Shown one piece after another: positions 24,886 to 36,200 of a stretch of 64,000 nt of DNA. Position numbers and translations under genes: made by a program. Position 1 is the first letter of the stretch; every line of letters starts with the position of its first letter. Source of the stretch: Natrinema salaciae (GTDB lineage Archaea > Halobacteriota > Halobacteria > Halobacteriales > Natrialbaceae); the NCBI RefSeq assembly GCF_900110865.1, contig NZ_FOFD01000001.1, positions 930,001-994,000 on the forward strand. The letters are read 5' to 3'. The notes under the pieces are model-generated. The model was not told the origin of the DNA. It was given only the letters and a program-made list of their open reading frames with translations, and did no database searches.

Positions 24886-26658
24886 ATGCCCTCCCCACGA
24901 ACGATCGCCGTCTTGGTCGGAGCATTGCTCGTCTGTAGTACCGCTTCGACTGTGATAGGAACGGCTTCCGTCGCGACCGCCAACGAGAGCGAATACGGGA
25001 CGACGATTCCAGACGACGGACCAGCGTACGGAGTCAACAGTAGCGACTTCTATCGACTCTGGTCGAACGATGTCGACGATGGCGGACTGTCAGAGGACGA
25101 GTTCGAGGACGGTGAAGTCGACCCTCGAGAGGGTGCCGAACGAGCGCTCGCCCGATCGACCGATATTCCGTTCGAACACCCGCCGAAAGCTGCCGAGGAC
25201 TGGACCCGAGGTGACTTCCAGGATTACAACTCCGGTGGATCTGAAGAGTCCGTCGCTCCCGCTGATGCCAACCTCACGGACGGGACCTACATCAAAGACG
25301 CGTTCGTGAGTATCGCTGCCGTCCAACCCTCGACGATCCTCCACGACACCAACGCGACGAACACGACCCAGTACGTCGCCCCGGACGGTGAGGTCCTGGC
25401 AGTGAGCGATTTCCGGGTAGCTCTCCCAGACGACGAGAAGACCGATAGGGAGCGCGTAGAGTGGTCGCTCGTCGATACGTCGATCGAGACGGTCACTCTC
25501 GAGGCCGACGGACAGACGCTGAGTACGGACGACGGCCACCGATCGATACTGGGGTATTCAAATCTCTCCGATTCGGTCACGCTCGAGGTCGAAGCCACGA
25601 TCTCCGCCGAGCTGGAAGCGGAAACAGAGAGTTGTACCGACTGGAACGCGAACTCAGAAGTCTGTGAGGAGTGGGAATCGTACGACGATACGATCTCCGT
25701 AGAGCAGACCGTCAGAGATACGCAGTCGGTCGTAGTGAACCAGCTGTCAAACGTCTCGGGGCGCCGGGTAAACTTCGAGGCGAAGTCGGATCGCGTCGGT
25801 GCGGCCGTCCACCCGGACACGGAATGGTCGACGATCACCGTCGACGGTGACATCCGGGCTCGCAGCAACTGGTGGTTCTACACGGCCGGGACGCCGGGGT
25901 GGGACGAGATGGTCACGCACAAAGCGAACGGGTCGACGACATCCGCGTCGTCGGTTCGTCCGGTCCAGGTCCACGCGTTTCCGAGTGAGGCTGAACCCCA
26001 CGTGCCGACGGAACTTGCGAACGGCACCGTTCCGCTCCGGATCGAGGAGACCTGGGGAGAGGAACGGACCGGGCCAGAGCTTCCGTCGGTGATCGACCTC
26101 GAGACGGCCAGCCCCTACACGAACGCGGACTCGGTCGCCCTCAGCTCGGAGACCCTCGACGAAGGTGCGCTCGAGGAGGTCACCGTCGACGGTATCGTCC
26201 GCGGACAATCCGAGACGGTAACGTTGAGTGAGCTGCAAGCGGTTCACGAAGCGAATCTCACGCTCACGGTCACGGAGGACAATTCGACTCACGCGACCGT
26301 TCGGGCGGAGGTGACGGATACGACGACCGGCGACCCGGTTTCGGGTGGTCGGGTCGAAATTGGCAATCAGTCCGTACCACTCGACCAGAACGGGACGGCT
26401 GTTATCACGGTCCAGAATCCGGGCCTCACCATCCGTGGCGAATACAACCCCGAAGGGTGGTGGCGAACCGACCAGCCCTACTCGTCGGCAGCGACCACTA
26501 CGATCGTCCCGCGCGAGTTCCTCGGCTTCCAGACGTTCGTCGATCTCGTCATCGTGACGCTACTGTGGTTCTTGCCCGTCGCGCTCCTCGCGTTCGGCGT
26601 CGACTACGTGACCAACGGCGAATTGCTCGGCCTCAAAAGACACTCAAGAGACAGGTAA
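24886..26658 (+). CDS. Large exported, C-terminally anchored transfer-operon protein
   Basis: A 590-residue protein: signal peptide (IAVLVGALLVCSTASTVIGTA region, residues 6-30), a long acidic extracellular part rich in N-x-(S/T) sequons and Thr/Ser, and a C-terminal membrane helix (DLVIVTLLWFLPVALLAFGV) followed by a short basic tail. A pair of Cys (CTDWNANSEVCEEW) could form a disulphide. The region 500-550 looks like a carboxypeptidase-regulatory-like beta sandwich (TTGDPVSGGRVEIGNQ). It is the third gene of the operon. It may be a surface adhesin or mating-pair component; no motif proves it. Confidence 0.72.
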   Translation: MPSPRTIAVLVGALLVCSTASTVIGTASVATANESEYGTTIPDDGPAYGVNSSDFYRLWSNDVDDGGLSEDEFEDGEVDPREGAERALARSTDIPFEHPPKAAEDWTRGDFQDYNSGGSEESVAPADANLTDGTYIKDAFVSIAAVQPSTILHDTNATNTTQYVAPDGEVLAVSDFRVALPDDEKTDRERVEWSLVDTSIETVTLEADGQTLSTDDGHRSILGYSNLSDSVTLEVEATISAELEAETESCTDWNANSEVCEEWESYDDTISVEQTVRDTQSVVVNQLSNVSGRRVNFEAKSDRVGAAVHPDTEWSTITVDGDIRARSNWWFYTAGTPGWDEMVTHKANGSTTSASSVRPVQVHAFPSEAEPHVPTELANGTVPLRIEETWGEERTGPELPSVIDLETASPYTNADSVALSSETLDEGALEEVTVDGIVRGQSETVTLSELQAVHEANLTLTVTEDNSTHATVRAEVTDTTTGDPVSGGRVEIGNQSVPLDQNGTAVITVQNPGLTIRGEYNPEGWWRTDQPYSSAATTTIVPREFLGFQTFVDLVIVTLLWFLPVALLAFGVDYVTNGELLGLKRHSRDR

Positions 26659-26666
26659 TAGTACGA

Positions 26667-27515
26667 ATGAACCAAAAGAAGATATTTCAGCACGGAATCG
26701 ACCGTAGAACGCTCCTCGCTAGCGTCACGAGCGGTATCACTGGCCTCGCGGGGTGTGCATCAGGTATCGACAGTGATCGCAACTCGAGTGACGCTGCGAA
26801 CGGTGAGAACGAGACGTTCCTGACGATCGAGTGGGACGGTCCCACGTTGATCGCGACGCTTGCGAGCGACGTCTCTGCCAGCCACGTCGACCTCGTCGAC
26901 TCGAACGGGGAGACGTTCAGACGAGATCACCCGCGAGACACGTCCGAGGTAGCCTACACCCTGCTCGGAGAAGGGAAAGACGGCTACCAGCCCGGAGAGT
27001 ATCGACTGGTCGCCTCCGACGGGGACTCGATCGTCGACGAAACCGCGCTGTCCCTCGAGCCCGAACTGACCATCACGGACCTCAAGCGCGCCGAGGACCA
27101 CCCGGACATGGAGTGGGACAAAGATTCTGGTGAGTGGGAAAACCGCGCAGCGCTCGAGATCGAGAACACGGGGACCGCCCCGTCGTTCCTCGAATCGGTC
27201 CAGTGGACGGATGCGCCGCTATCGTTAGTGAAGCAGCCGGAAGAGGTGGAATTCTACCACGACGTTCTCCTCCCGAACGGGGAATCGACGACGGTCTACT
27301 CGCCAGGTGCGATTTACCAGACGCAGGGCGTGGTCTCCGGCCGCGATCTCGAGTGTAGCGAACTCGATACTGTCGACCTCACCGCGACCGCTATCGTCCA
27401 GACAGGCGTGAACCCGTCGTACTCGCAGACAGTCGAGTACGGCGGATCACAGTATTCGTGTGAACTGTCCGTCGTCGACGGTGGCCCGGTCGACTCCAAC
27501 AGCGGAGGTGATTGA
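26667..27515 (+). CDS. Tat lipoprotein in transfer operon
   Basis: A 282-residue protein from ATG 26667. The signal DRRTLLASVTSGITGLAGCA contains Tat arginines and a lipobox ending LAGC, so it should be lipid-anchored outside the membrane. The rest is beta-rich (TFLTIEWDGPTLIATLA; AALEIENTGTAPSFLESV) and resembles Ig-like surface modules. The gene lies eight bases after the previous stop and overlaps the next gene region by a few bases. It could be the lipoprotein part of the mating channel, in the position of VirB7-like proteins, but there is no sequence similarity I can point to. Confidence 0.7.
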   Translation: MNQKKIFQHGIDRRTLLASVTSGITGLAGCASGIDSDRNSSDAANGENETFLTIEWDGPTLIATLASDVSASHVDLVDSNGETFRRDHPRDTSEVAYTLLGEGKDGYQPGEYRLVASDGDSIVDETALSLEPELTITDLKRAEDHPDMEWDKDSGEWENRAALEIENTGTAPSFLESVQWTDAPLSLVKQPEEVEFYHDVLLPNGESTTVYSPGAIYQTQGVVSGRDLECSELDTVDLTATAIVQTGVNPSYSQTVEYGGSQYSCELSVVDGGPVDSNSGGD

Positions 27516-27517
27516 CA

Positions 27518-28714
27518 GTGGGATGGCTCCAGGAGGAGGTCGAAAACGCGATCGAGAGCGTAATCACGAGCATCAAGGATGCGTTTCTCGGGTTTGCGGA
27601 CAGACTATTCACATCTCTTCTCGAACCGATCGTCGGCGTCGAGGCGCCCACATCGGACTCGCGGTACATCGTCGTCGGCGAACCGGATAACGCCCCGTGG
27701 GACGAACTCTACTCGGAGTTCTACATCGAGTACATCCTCCCGCTGACGATCATGCTGTTGACCGTCGCGCTCGCGTACATTGGGCTTCGGTCGGGATCGA
27801 TCAGCAATTACAAGCGAAAACGGCTGCTTCGACGTCTCGGTCTCGTGTTTATGGGCACGTTCGTTTGGTTCCCGCTCATTTCGCTACCGCTCCAGTTCGT
27901 CAACGACATCGGGATGGCATTGGCCCCGATCGAGGACATGTCCGGCGGGTTCGAGGAGATGATCAAGTCCGGGGTCGGTGGGGTCTTCGTCGTGCTGCTC
28001 GTTGTGGTCGTCTCGAACACCATCCTGTTCGTCGCAGCGTTCATCTTCGCCATGAGATGGCTGGGTATCGTCCTTCTGACGCTGCTGATGCCGCTTCTGG
28101 GCGTGCTATGGGCGATGGACGTCTGGCCGGTCTCACCGGCCTCGCAACTCGCTCGCCGTGCAGCAGCGATCTATCCGGGGCTCATCCTGGCCGGCATCCC
28201 TGCCGCGGTTCTCTTCCGAATCGGTTGGCAGATGGATCTCACCGTCAGCGTAGATGGACTCTTCAACCTGATACTGGGGCTCGCGCTCATCCCAGCAGCC
28301 TGCGTCGCGTCGATCATGACCGTCTACTGGTCCGCACCCGCGATGAAGTCCATCGCCCACAAGGGCGTGAAGGGCACGAATCCAGCGGCCGCTGGGACCG
28401 CCGCGAAGAGCGGTGTCGGAAAGAGCGTCCGCGGTGCGCGGAACGTACACCGGGGATACGCCCAGAACGGCGCCGGAGCGCTAACGAAGAGCGGACAGAC
28501 GACACTCGGCAGCGGTGGCTCGAAAGCCCACAAACTCGGCGCAGCGGCCCAGTCGGCGAAAGGCCACACTGTCCGCTACAACAACCTGCGAAAGTCCAGA
28601 ACGGGGAAAATGCGAGACAAGGCCAAGACGGACATCGGACGGTCGGCGAAGATAGCGAAAGCTCGGTCGAAGCAGACGTTCAGGAACACGAAAAACAAGG
28701 TTTCGCGGTGGTGA
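27518..28714 (+). CDS. VirB6/TrbL-like polytopic channel protein
   Basis: About 398 residues from GTG 27518 (TTG 27512 is also possible; neither is strongly favoured). The N-terminus contains an amphipathic segment (VGWLQEEVENAIESVITSIK). At least six transmembrane helices follow (for example ILPLTIMLLTVALAYIGL, VFVVLLVVVVSNTILFVA, IVLLTLLMPLLGVLWAM). A long basic, Gly/Ser/Lys-rich cytoplasmic tail (300-398) could contact DNA or ATPases. This is the layout of VirB6/TrbL inner-membrane channel proteins. It lies directly upstream of the VirB4-like ATPase, the usual gene order. Confidence 0.75.
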   Translation: MGWLQEEVENAIESVITSIKDAFLGFADRLFTSLLEPIVGVEAPTSDSRYIVVGEPDNAPWDELYSEFYIEYILPLTIMLLTVALAYIGLRSGSISNYKRKRLLRRLGLVFMGTFVWFPLISLPLQFVNDIGMALAPIEDMSGGFEEMIKSGVGGVFVVLLVVVVSNTILFVAAFIFAMRWLGIVLLTLLMPLLGVLWAMDVWPVSPASQLARRAAAIYPGLILAGIPAAVLFRIGWQMDLTVSVDGLFNLILGLALIPAACVASIMTVYWSAPAMKSIAHKGVKGTNPAAAGTAAKSGVGKSVRGARNVHRGYAQNGAGALTKSGQTTLGSGGSKAHKLGAAAQSAKGHTVRYNNLRKSRTGKMRDKAKTDIGRSAKIAKARSKQTFRNTKNKVSRW

Positions 28715-28719
28715 TATCC

Positions 28720-31700
28720 ATGAGTACGAATACGGACGATGGCAAGTACAGCGCGCGACGAATTCACCACACTCTGGGCGGGACGACCGCCTTCTTCCAC
28801 GGCTATTCCATCGACGAATTGCTGCTGTTCGTCAGCGTGGCGTTCGTCACGCTGGTCGGTGCCGCAGTGGTTCCGGCGGCGTTCACGATTCCGGTCATCG
28901 GCTTCGGACTCATGCTCGGAATCGTTCTGGCCGTTCTTCACAAGGTGAAGCCCTCCTACCTGTGGCTCACGGAGTGGATAGCCGCGCGACTCGGCTGGGC
29001 AGTCAAGAACAAGGAATATACTCACGGGGAGGACGACAGCGACGTCCGATACTTGACTCGCGTTGGCCGAGTCTACCCCCACGCTCTCGAGCGAACTGAT
29101 GGTGCGCTCGTCGGGGCGGTGAAGATCGAACCGGCGAACATGGCGCTCGAGGACGACGAGGCGTGGGCGAAAGCCGTCCGATCCCTCTCGGAGTTCGTCA
29201 ACGCGACCATCGATTTCCCGGTGAAGTTCTACATCACCAGCCGGGACGTGGACCAGGACGACGTCGTCCGCAACCACCAGCACCGACTCGGTGACGCCGA
29301 CGTCCGCTCGAGGCCGGTCCTCCGACGGCTACTCGAAGAGTTCATCGCCAGGAACACCGACGCAAACGGTGACGTCGACTCCGAACGGACGACCGTCCGC
29401 GAGTACTACGTCATCACCGCCGTTCGCGATAGCGACGTCGAGCAGTTCGACGAAACCGGTGATAGCGTGCTGGCGTACCTGGCCGACGTTCGTGTTCTCG
29501 GACGGGTGTTCAGCCGGTTCGAGTCCGACGGCCTCACCGAACCCGAACGCGAGCGACTCAAAGAGGAGGAGCTGGAATCTCGCCTCGCCCACCTTCGTCG
29601 CGGAGCCTCGTCTCTCTACCGTTGCTCGGTGAGCTCGGTCGACGCCTACGAACTCGCCCGTGTGACGACGGAGTACTGGACGGGACACACCGAAACGTAC
29701 GGAGATATTACGGATGCGATCGGCACGTTCCCCGTCGTCACCCACGGTATCAGCGAAAACGTGCCGTCGGACCCGCATCCGGACGACATCGTCGACACGA
29801 TGGACGACAGCAAGAACAGGAAAAGCGGTGCTCGAAGCGTCAGACACAACGAAGGGAGCACGGAGGATGACGAAGAGAGTGGGGAGGACAGCGAGTGGAA
29901 AGTCGGACTCGACGATCTCGACGGGGAGAGTGAGCCGTCGGAAGCGGACGACAAAACGGAAATCGCTACCGAGGAGCACCTCGATGACCCTTCGACGATC
30001 CACCAGTCGGTGATCGCGCCGTCGACGGTCGACTGGGAGACGACCTACGCAATCATCAACGACGAGACGTACGTTCGGACGTTCTGGGTCGAGCAGTTCC
30101 CGGAAGAGCCGCCGGACGGGATGTTCGAGAGGCTACTGCTGGAGACCGACTTACAGACGGACATTAGCATCCATCTCGATCCGTTCGATAGCCAGTCGGC
30201 CGAGGACATGATGGCCGAGTGGATTTCGGATCTGAAGGTCAACCAGCACGACTCGAACAGCCTGAAGGCGGAAGACCTCCAGGAAGATATCGACCGCGGG
30301 AAATTTATGCGGTCGCTCGTTCGGCAGAACAAGGCATCGTTCTACCGTGGCGGCATCTTCATCCGTCTCTCCGCCGAGAGCAAGCAGGAACTCGACAACG
30401 AGACGACGCGCCTTCGCTCGATCGTCAAGGACGCTCCGGCGAACAGTACGCTCAAGGTAGCCAACCGCTGGCAGGAGAAAGGGCTCGCGACCGTCTCGCC
30501 ACTCGGCCGAAACGAACTCGGTCGCGACCGAATGTCGACGATGACGAACCAGGCGGTGGGCGCGATGTTCCCCTTCTCGTCGAACTACATGATGATGGAC
30601 GAGGGCGTCGAGTACGGCTACCACGGCCACAACGGTTCACCGGTCCGGATCAACCCGTGGGAACTCGAGACCGGGCACAGTGAGCTCGTCGTCGGGATGC
30701 CCGGCGCCGGGAAGACGTTCGGGGCGATCATGCGGCACCTGCGGATGATGAAACGCCAGCAGGAGACGATGCTCGTGATGATCGATCCGGTCGGCGGATT
30801 CGAGGGTATCGCGGACGCGCTGAACGCGAAGACGATCACCGTCGGCGGAGATACGCGGTTGAACCCGTTGGAGATCCGCGAGTCACCTCGAGAACTCCTT
30901 GAGGCCAAGGACGGAACGTCGCCGCTCTCGGCGAAGAAAGACGAGGTGCTGGCCGTCCTCGAGAACTTCCTGACCGCCCGTGAGATCGATCTCGGTACCG
31001 AGACTGGCGTGCTGTCGTACGTCATCGACGAGGTGTACAGACAGGCCGGTGTCGTCGAGGACGATATCAGCACTCACACGCCGGAGAACTCGCCGACGAT
31101 GGCGGACGTCCACCGGGTTCTCGCCGACATCGCGGAGAACCCCGACGAGCACAACATCGCCGCATCCGAATCCGCTCGCGAGCGCGCAGCGCAGTACGCC
31201 GACGAACTCGCGATCGCGTTCCAGCCGTTCCGCGAGGGTGGTGCGTACGAGAACCTCTCGAAACGATCGGAGATAGACATTCTGGAAGGCGACAACAAGG
31301 TCGTCTATATCGACCTCGGGCAGATCGAAGGGACCGCCTCGGGGATCGACCGTCAGACGTTCCTGATGCAGTTGCTGCTGTCGACGGTCTACCAGCAGGC
31401 GAAGAAGACGGACAAGAACGTCGAACTCGCGATCGACGAGGCACACTACCTCTTCGAAGACCAGGCGAACCTCGATTTCCTCGAGACGGCGTTCCGTCAT
31501 CAGCGTCACGCCGGCCTCCGGATGGTGTTGCTGTCACAGACCGCTCAGGAGTTCTACGAGACGGACCAGGCCGAGAAGATACTCAGTATGTGCCCGATCA
31601 AGGTCTTCCACAAACTGCCGGACCTCGACGAGGAGACGGCTGATAAGATCGGCCTCACCCGTGAACAGCGCCAATTCGTCCGCGGAGCCGACGCAGGCAA

Positions 31701-32103
31701 AGAAGAACTCGGATACAGCCAGGGACTCGTTCGCGTCGAGGAACACGGGACGTACCCGCTCCACGTCGTCGCCGACGACTTCGAAAAGCGAGTGATCGAC
31801 TACGCGCCCGACGACAGGGCGATCATCGAGAATGCGATCAACGACGTCCCCGAGGAGTTAGTCGAGTTCGAACGGTTCGTCGAGAGCGAAGCGCAGGGGA
31901 ACGCGTTACAGAATCGATTCGGATTGACCGACGAGACGGTAGCACAGCTGGCTCAACACGACATCACGGCGGAAGACGTCGTGGACGCCGTCGTCTCGAA
32001 GACGCTCAAGGAGGAACGAACTCCAGTCGCCAGACCGGACGGCGGCGAGTCGATGGACGATGAACCAACCGAAAGCACACTGGACGAGGAAGATGCTATC
32101 TAA
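28720..32103 (+). CDS. VirB4/TraC-like conjugation ATPase
   Basis: A 1127-residue protein. Two N-terminal membrane helices (LLLFVSVAFVTLVGAAVV, IPVIGFGLMLGIVLAVLH) are followed by a VirB4-type N-terminal domain, a highly acidic low-complexity insert (about 360-430), and the P-loop ATPase domain. Walker A is GMPGAGKTFG (about 660) and Walker B LAIDEAH (about 904); MVLLSQTAQEF follows as in VirB4/HerA ATPases. It powers the type IV secretion channel. The membrane helices fused at the N-terminus correspond to a VirB3-VirB4 fusion as seen in some systems. It starts six bases after the previous stop. The 3' end overlaps the next gene. Confidence 0.88.
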   Translation: MSTNTDDGKYSARRIHHTLGGTTAFFHGYSIDELLLFVSVAFVTLVGAAVVPAAFTIPVIGFGLMLGIVLAVLHKVKPSYLWLTEWIAARLGWAVKNKEYTHGEDDSDVRYLTRVGRVYPHALERTDGALVGAVKIEPANMALEDDEAWAKAVRSLSEFVNATIDFPVKFYITSRDVDQDDVVRNHQHRLGDADVRSRPVLRRLLEEFIARNTDANGDVDSERTTVREYYVITAVRDSDVEQFDETGDSVLAYLADVRVLGRVFSRFESDGLTEPERERLKEEELESRLAHLRRGASSLYRCSVSSVDAYELARVTTEYWTGHTETYGDITDAIGTFPVVTHGISENVPSDPHPDDIVDTMDDSKNRKSGARSVRHNEGSTEDDEESGEDSEWKVGLDDLDGESEPSEADDKTEIATEEHLDDPSTIHQSVIAPSTVDWETTYAIINDETYVRTFWVEQFPEEPPDGMFERLLLETDLQTDISIHLDPFDSQSAEDMMAEWISDLKVNQHDSNSLKAEDLQEDIDRGKFMRSLVRQNKASFYRGGIFIRLSAESKQELDNETTRLRSIVKDAPANSTLKVANRWQEKGLATVSPLGRNELGRDRMSTMTNQAVGAMFPFSSNYMMMDEGVEYGYHGHNGSPVRINPWELETGHSELVVGMPGAGKTFGAIMRHLRMMKRQQETMLVMIDPVGGFEGIADALNAKTITVGGDTRLNPLEIRESPRELLEAKDGTSPLSAKKDEVLAVLENFLTAREIDLGTETGVLSYVIDEVYRQAGVVEDDISTHTPENSPTMADVHRVLADIAENPDEHNIAASESARERAAQYADELAIAFQPFREGGAYENLSKRSEIDILEGDNKVVYIDLGQIEGTASGIDRQTFLMQLLLSTVYQQAKKTDKNVELAIDEAHYLFEDQANLDFLETAFRHQRHAGLRMVLLSQTAQEFYETDQAEKILSMCPIKVFHKLPDLDEETADKIGLTREQRQFVRGADAGKEELGYSQGLVRVEEHGTYPLHVVADDFEKRVIDYAPDDRAIIENAINDVPEELVEFERFVESEAQGNALQNRFGLTDETVAQLAQHDITAEDVVDAVVSKTLKEERTPVARPDGGESMDDEPTESTLDEEDAI

Positions 32104-33268
32104 GCTCAACCGCGCCCTTTTCGGGGCACCGCAGTACGAGGCGACGCAGCTCGGGCTCGAGGAGCCGTACATCCAGCAGGCCGAGAGCGCCCCCGGGACC
32201 TTGCTCCGAATTCGGCCGTTCAAAGAGAACCAGGGCGTCGTCGACGGCGCCGGGCTGCTCCAGTCCGTCCACGACGTGACGACGAACTTCCGCGGGAAGA
32301 ATACGAGCGATCACCACTCGTTCGAGGTCTGGTACGACGAGGGGAAGATCAAGTTCTACATGCACGCCGCGACGGAGGCGGCCGCCGACAAGTTCCGACG
32401 GCGCGTCGGGAACAACTACGCCAACAGCGAGGTGTTCCCCGTTGAGAACGGCCACGCTTTCCCGGTGATCGAGCCCGGCGAGTACGTCGCCGGCGCGTGG
32501 ATGGAGATGGAGAAGATGCCGTACTATCCGATCCGTCACCACCACAGCGAGGGGTTCAAAGCGGATCCATACGGTGAGATCACCAGCGAGATGCTGTCGC
32601 TCGACGATAGCACGGTCGTTACGCAAGTCGTCTTCCGGCCTGCAAAACAGTCCTGGACCGACGGTGATCGGTTCAAACACAATAGCGTCGACGAGCTTGC
32701 CCACGCGCTTCGTCAGGGAACGTCCGTCGGCTGGCTCAACCCACAGACCAGACCCCCGAGCGCAAAGGACAAACAGGCCGCGAAGACGATCGAACAGCAA
32801 CGCGGTGAACAGGCGTTCCACGTCAATATCCGGGTTCTCGCTGCCTCAGCGGAGCAGGACGAAGCCGAGGCTCGAGCCCGTGGCGTTGCGGGAATGTTCA
32901 GGAAATACTACAACGCGATCACTGAGCAGGGGCTCAACGATAATCCAGTCTGGCATCGGAGAGAAGGGAAGCGAGCCAAGCAGCTCCGACGGTTCGTCCA
33001 CCGAATGAGTGACCGTGAGTGGATCGATCGGCGCATGATCATGACCGTCGACGAACTCGCCGGCGTTGCCCACATCCCGAATTCAGAGATCGAGACACCG
33101 AAGATCGATTGGCGGTACACTCAGCGTGGCGACCGTATACCAGCTGATGGTGTCCGATACGAGTCCGATGAATCTCCGACCGATGGACAGACGCTCGGCG
33201 TTCCGGACGAGACGGCGGCTACTGTTGCGGATCCCGTCCGAGAACAGGAGGGATACGATGGTCTTTGA
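32060..33268 (+). CDS. Transfer-operon protein paired with coupling ATPase (function unknown)
   Basis: A 402-residue soluble protein overlapping the VirB4-like gene by 44 bases (ATG 32060; ATG 32093 gives MLSKLNRALFG as an alternative). It resembles in length and position the N-terminal half of split VirD4/HerA-like coupling proteins. Features: NQGVVDGAGLLQSVHDVTTN, HSFEVWYDEGKIKFYMHA (alpha/beta region) and a helical part with EQQRGEQAFHVNIRVLA resembling the post-N domain of archaeal transfer ATPases. It overlaps the next gene by 11 bases, implying a complex with the ATPase. I recognise no named domain with certainty. Confidence 0.72.
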   Translation: MNQPKAHWTRKMLSKLNRALFGAPQYEATQLGLEEPYIQQAESAPGTLLRIRPFKENQGVVDGAGLLQSVHDVTTNFRGKNTSDHHSFEVWYDEGKIKFYMHAATEAAADKFRRRVGNNYANSEVFPVENGHAFPVIEPGEYVAGAWMEMEKMPYYPIRHHHSEGFKADPYGEITSEMLSLDDSTVVTQVVFRPAKQSWTDGDRFKHNSVDELAHALRQGTSVGWLNPQTRPPSAKDKQAAKTIEQQRGEQAFHVNIRVLAASAEQDEAEARARGVAGMFRKYYNAITEQGLNDNPVWHRREGKRAKQLRRFVHRMSDREWIDRRMIMTVDELAGVAHIPNSEIETPKIDWRYTQRGDRIPADGVRYESDESPTDGQTLGVPDETAATVADPVREQEGYDGL

Positions 33269-36200
33269 TCGGCTCTTCGGCCGTGATAGAGAGGCTGCCA
33301 GTGATAGGCAGCCTAGTGAGAAATCACCAACAGCTGATGTTTCCGATGAATCACTTCCTGTCCCCGTTTCAACCGATACCGAACGGACGGACCACGATGC
33401 TGCCACTGAGCCACCCTCCCAGAAGACAGATCCTAACGAGCAATACGACATCGTCGACCGGAACACGACCCGTGTCGGTGGGAAGCCAATCATCACGGAG
33501 ACAGTCGACGAGGGCACAGTCGCAGGTCCGTTCGTTCGAGAGATGTTCGAAGCCGGAATGGACAACTCACCGGCCCCTCTCTGGGTTGGCTACACTGAGG
33601 ATCCTCAGACTGGATTCCGTGAGGCACCGCTACGCTTCGAGTCGCTCTTTCGACACACCTGGATCGCCGGGACGACCGGATACGGAAAAACGACCGAACT
33701 CCTGAATATGATGGTCCAGTGGGCCTACGCTGGGTACGGCTTCACCTATTTCGATCCCAAAGGACGTGACTCTCGAGAACTACTCCGGATGCTCCCCGAG
33801 CACCGGCTTGAGGACGTCGTCTGGATCGAACCAGGGTCGACTACATACGAGAAGACGGTCGGGCTGAATTTCCTCGAGGCCCCCGAGTGTGAAACGACCG
33901 GGGAATTCGAAAACGAGGTCGAAAATCGGGTCGAGAACCTGAAAGCCGTGTTCGATACGTCCGACTACTGGGGCATCAACATGGAGGCGATCACTGAATC
34001 GATGGCTCGTGCGATGATGAAATCGGAGAAGCCGTTCTCGATCATCGATATGTACTTCACGTTGCTCAACGCCGAGCGACGCGAGGACTTCGCACTCGAC
34101 GTCGAGGATCCCTATCTCAGGGAATTCTGTCTTGAGATCGCGAATATGGAGGAGGAGACCATCCGGCCGCTTCTGAAACGCATCAAGTCCTGGGTCGAAA
34201 ACTCAGTCATTCGTCGGATCATTGCTCATCGCGAGAGTACGATCGACTTCCGTGATATCATCGATAACGACCGCATCGTCATCGTCCGAACACCCGTCGA
34301 GAACACAGACATCAAGAAGATGGTGACGCTCGGTGTGATGCGAAACCTGTGGTCGGCGATTCAGCGTCGGTCGTACGAGCTAGATACACCGCCGGATCCC
34401 TACTTCGTCCTCTGTGACGAGTTCGACGACATCGCGAGTGAGAACCTCAACATCGAGTCGATGCTCGCTCGAGCACGGTCGATGCGTCTCTCGGTGACCC
34501 TCGCGTCTCAGTATCCCTCACAGTTCGACGAGGACACGCTGAAGGCGATGCAGAACAACTGCGACAATCTGCTCACGTTCTCGGTCAACGATAGCGACGA
34601 CGCCGAGCTCTTGATGAAACGCTTCCGAGACTATACGGCGGAAGATTTGATCACGACTGACCAGTTCAAAGTGTGGACGCAGATCCCACTGTCGGATGGT
34701 CGGTACTCCGAACCCGTACTGATACGGACATTTCCACCGTATCCTCCCCTCAGAGGAACGGACGATGTCGACGAGATCATCGAACAGAGTCTCGAGCGGT
34801 ATGGGACGGATCCGCTGACGGACAGCGAAATCCTCCGTAATCTCATCTATCGCGAGTACAACGAAGCAGCCAGTCTCGATGCACTCACTGTCGATCGGGT
34901 GATGGCCGAAGCGATTCGTGCCGTCCAGTTGCGTGCGGACGTTCGTGACCAGAACGGCTGGGTACCTGTAACCGGTGTCGACGAGGAGGTACTCAATCGC
35001 CTCGAGAGTGAGGACACCACTGCGGAGCTTGCGACCGACACTGATCTCGAGGAGTTCCCTGACGTTCGCCAAGAGTCGCCACTGATCGATGTCGATCTTA
35101 GCGTTCGCGATGAAACGGTCGTGGTCCGGTTGACCGAGGAGGGCGAAGCGGTTGCTGAACCCGAGACTGGCACTGTACGGTCAGCAGGTGGATCGGAACA
35201 CGATGCACTGCTCTTCGATCTCGAGGATACATTGACGAAACTCGATTTCCGCGTCGAGATCCTCGAACAGGATGGAAGTGACAAGCCCGACGGGACGGCG
35301 GCCCATCCCGAGTTCGACGTCGAATTTGCCCTCGAGGCTGAAACGACGACACCGAATCGGCCGGCGAAGGTCCTCCAGAACCTCAAACGAGCCCAAGAGA
35401 CCGGTCGAATTCCGATGTTCGTTGTTCGGCCCGGTGAGGACGACTTGACCGAAGTAGCCACTCGGCTCGAGAACATTCTCGAGCCGCCGATACGAGAGAT
35501 GGCCGATGGAACCGAACAGTTCTACAATACGGACGATCTCGTCACTTTCGGCGGCGGAGCGGTTTCCCGTGGCGGTGTAACGGCTGTGCGACCAGAGACT
35601 GATTCACAGCGGACTGTCTGGACGCGTACTGATGATGAACGGATCCTTTCGGATGGGGAGACGGAATTCATTCGGATATCGTCCGGAGTTGGGTTCTCAA
35701 AAGATTCGGTGCCAGCCTACTATAGCTACGATCGAGAGACGGACCAGTACACTGTGTACGAGCGCGGTGAGACACACGTCTATGATACGTCGGATGACTT
35801 CGACGCTGAGTGGACGACTATTAAACGCCCGTTCGTCCCAGATTCCGAGTTCCCAGATCCAGAGTACGACCGAGATAGTTACGCAATAGTGATCCTGGCA
35901 GAAGACGGCTCTGCTCACCTCTATCGTGACGGGAAGACGGCGGCGCTGTCGAACGCTCTCGAGACACTTACAGAGCAAAATACTGGCATAGCCAGTGAAA
36001 CACAGTCAACTACTGAGCAAGAGTCCCGAGAGCCTGACGATGACGTCGAACTCGACCCGGATAGCGATGGTGTCGGTGTTTTCGCTGATCGGTATCTCGT
36101 TCCAGATTCCGACGGGGCGATTCCGAAGGACGATCTCTATCAGGCGTATTCGACATGGGTGGCCAAACATGGTCTCGATAGTACCAACAACGTCTGGTTT

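Noticed and set aside
27697-28719. N-terminal extension of the VirB4-like protein
   Set aside because: The extra 340 codons are the shifted frame of the VirB6-like gene and are arginine-rich; ATG 28720 begins the real protein.
28576-29283. Leftward protein opposite the VirB4-like gene
   Set aside because: It is an antisense shadow with a complementary pattern of codons.
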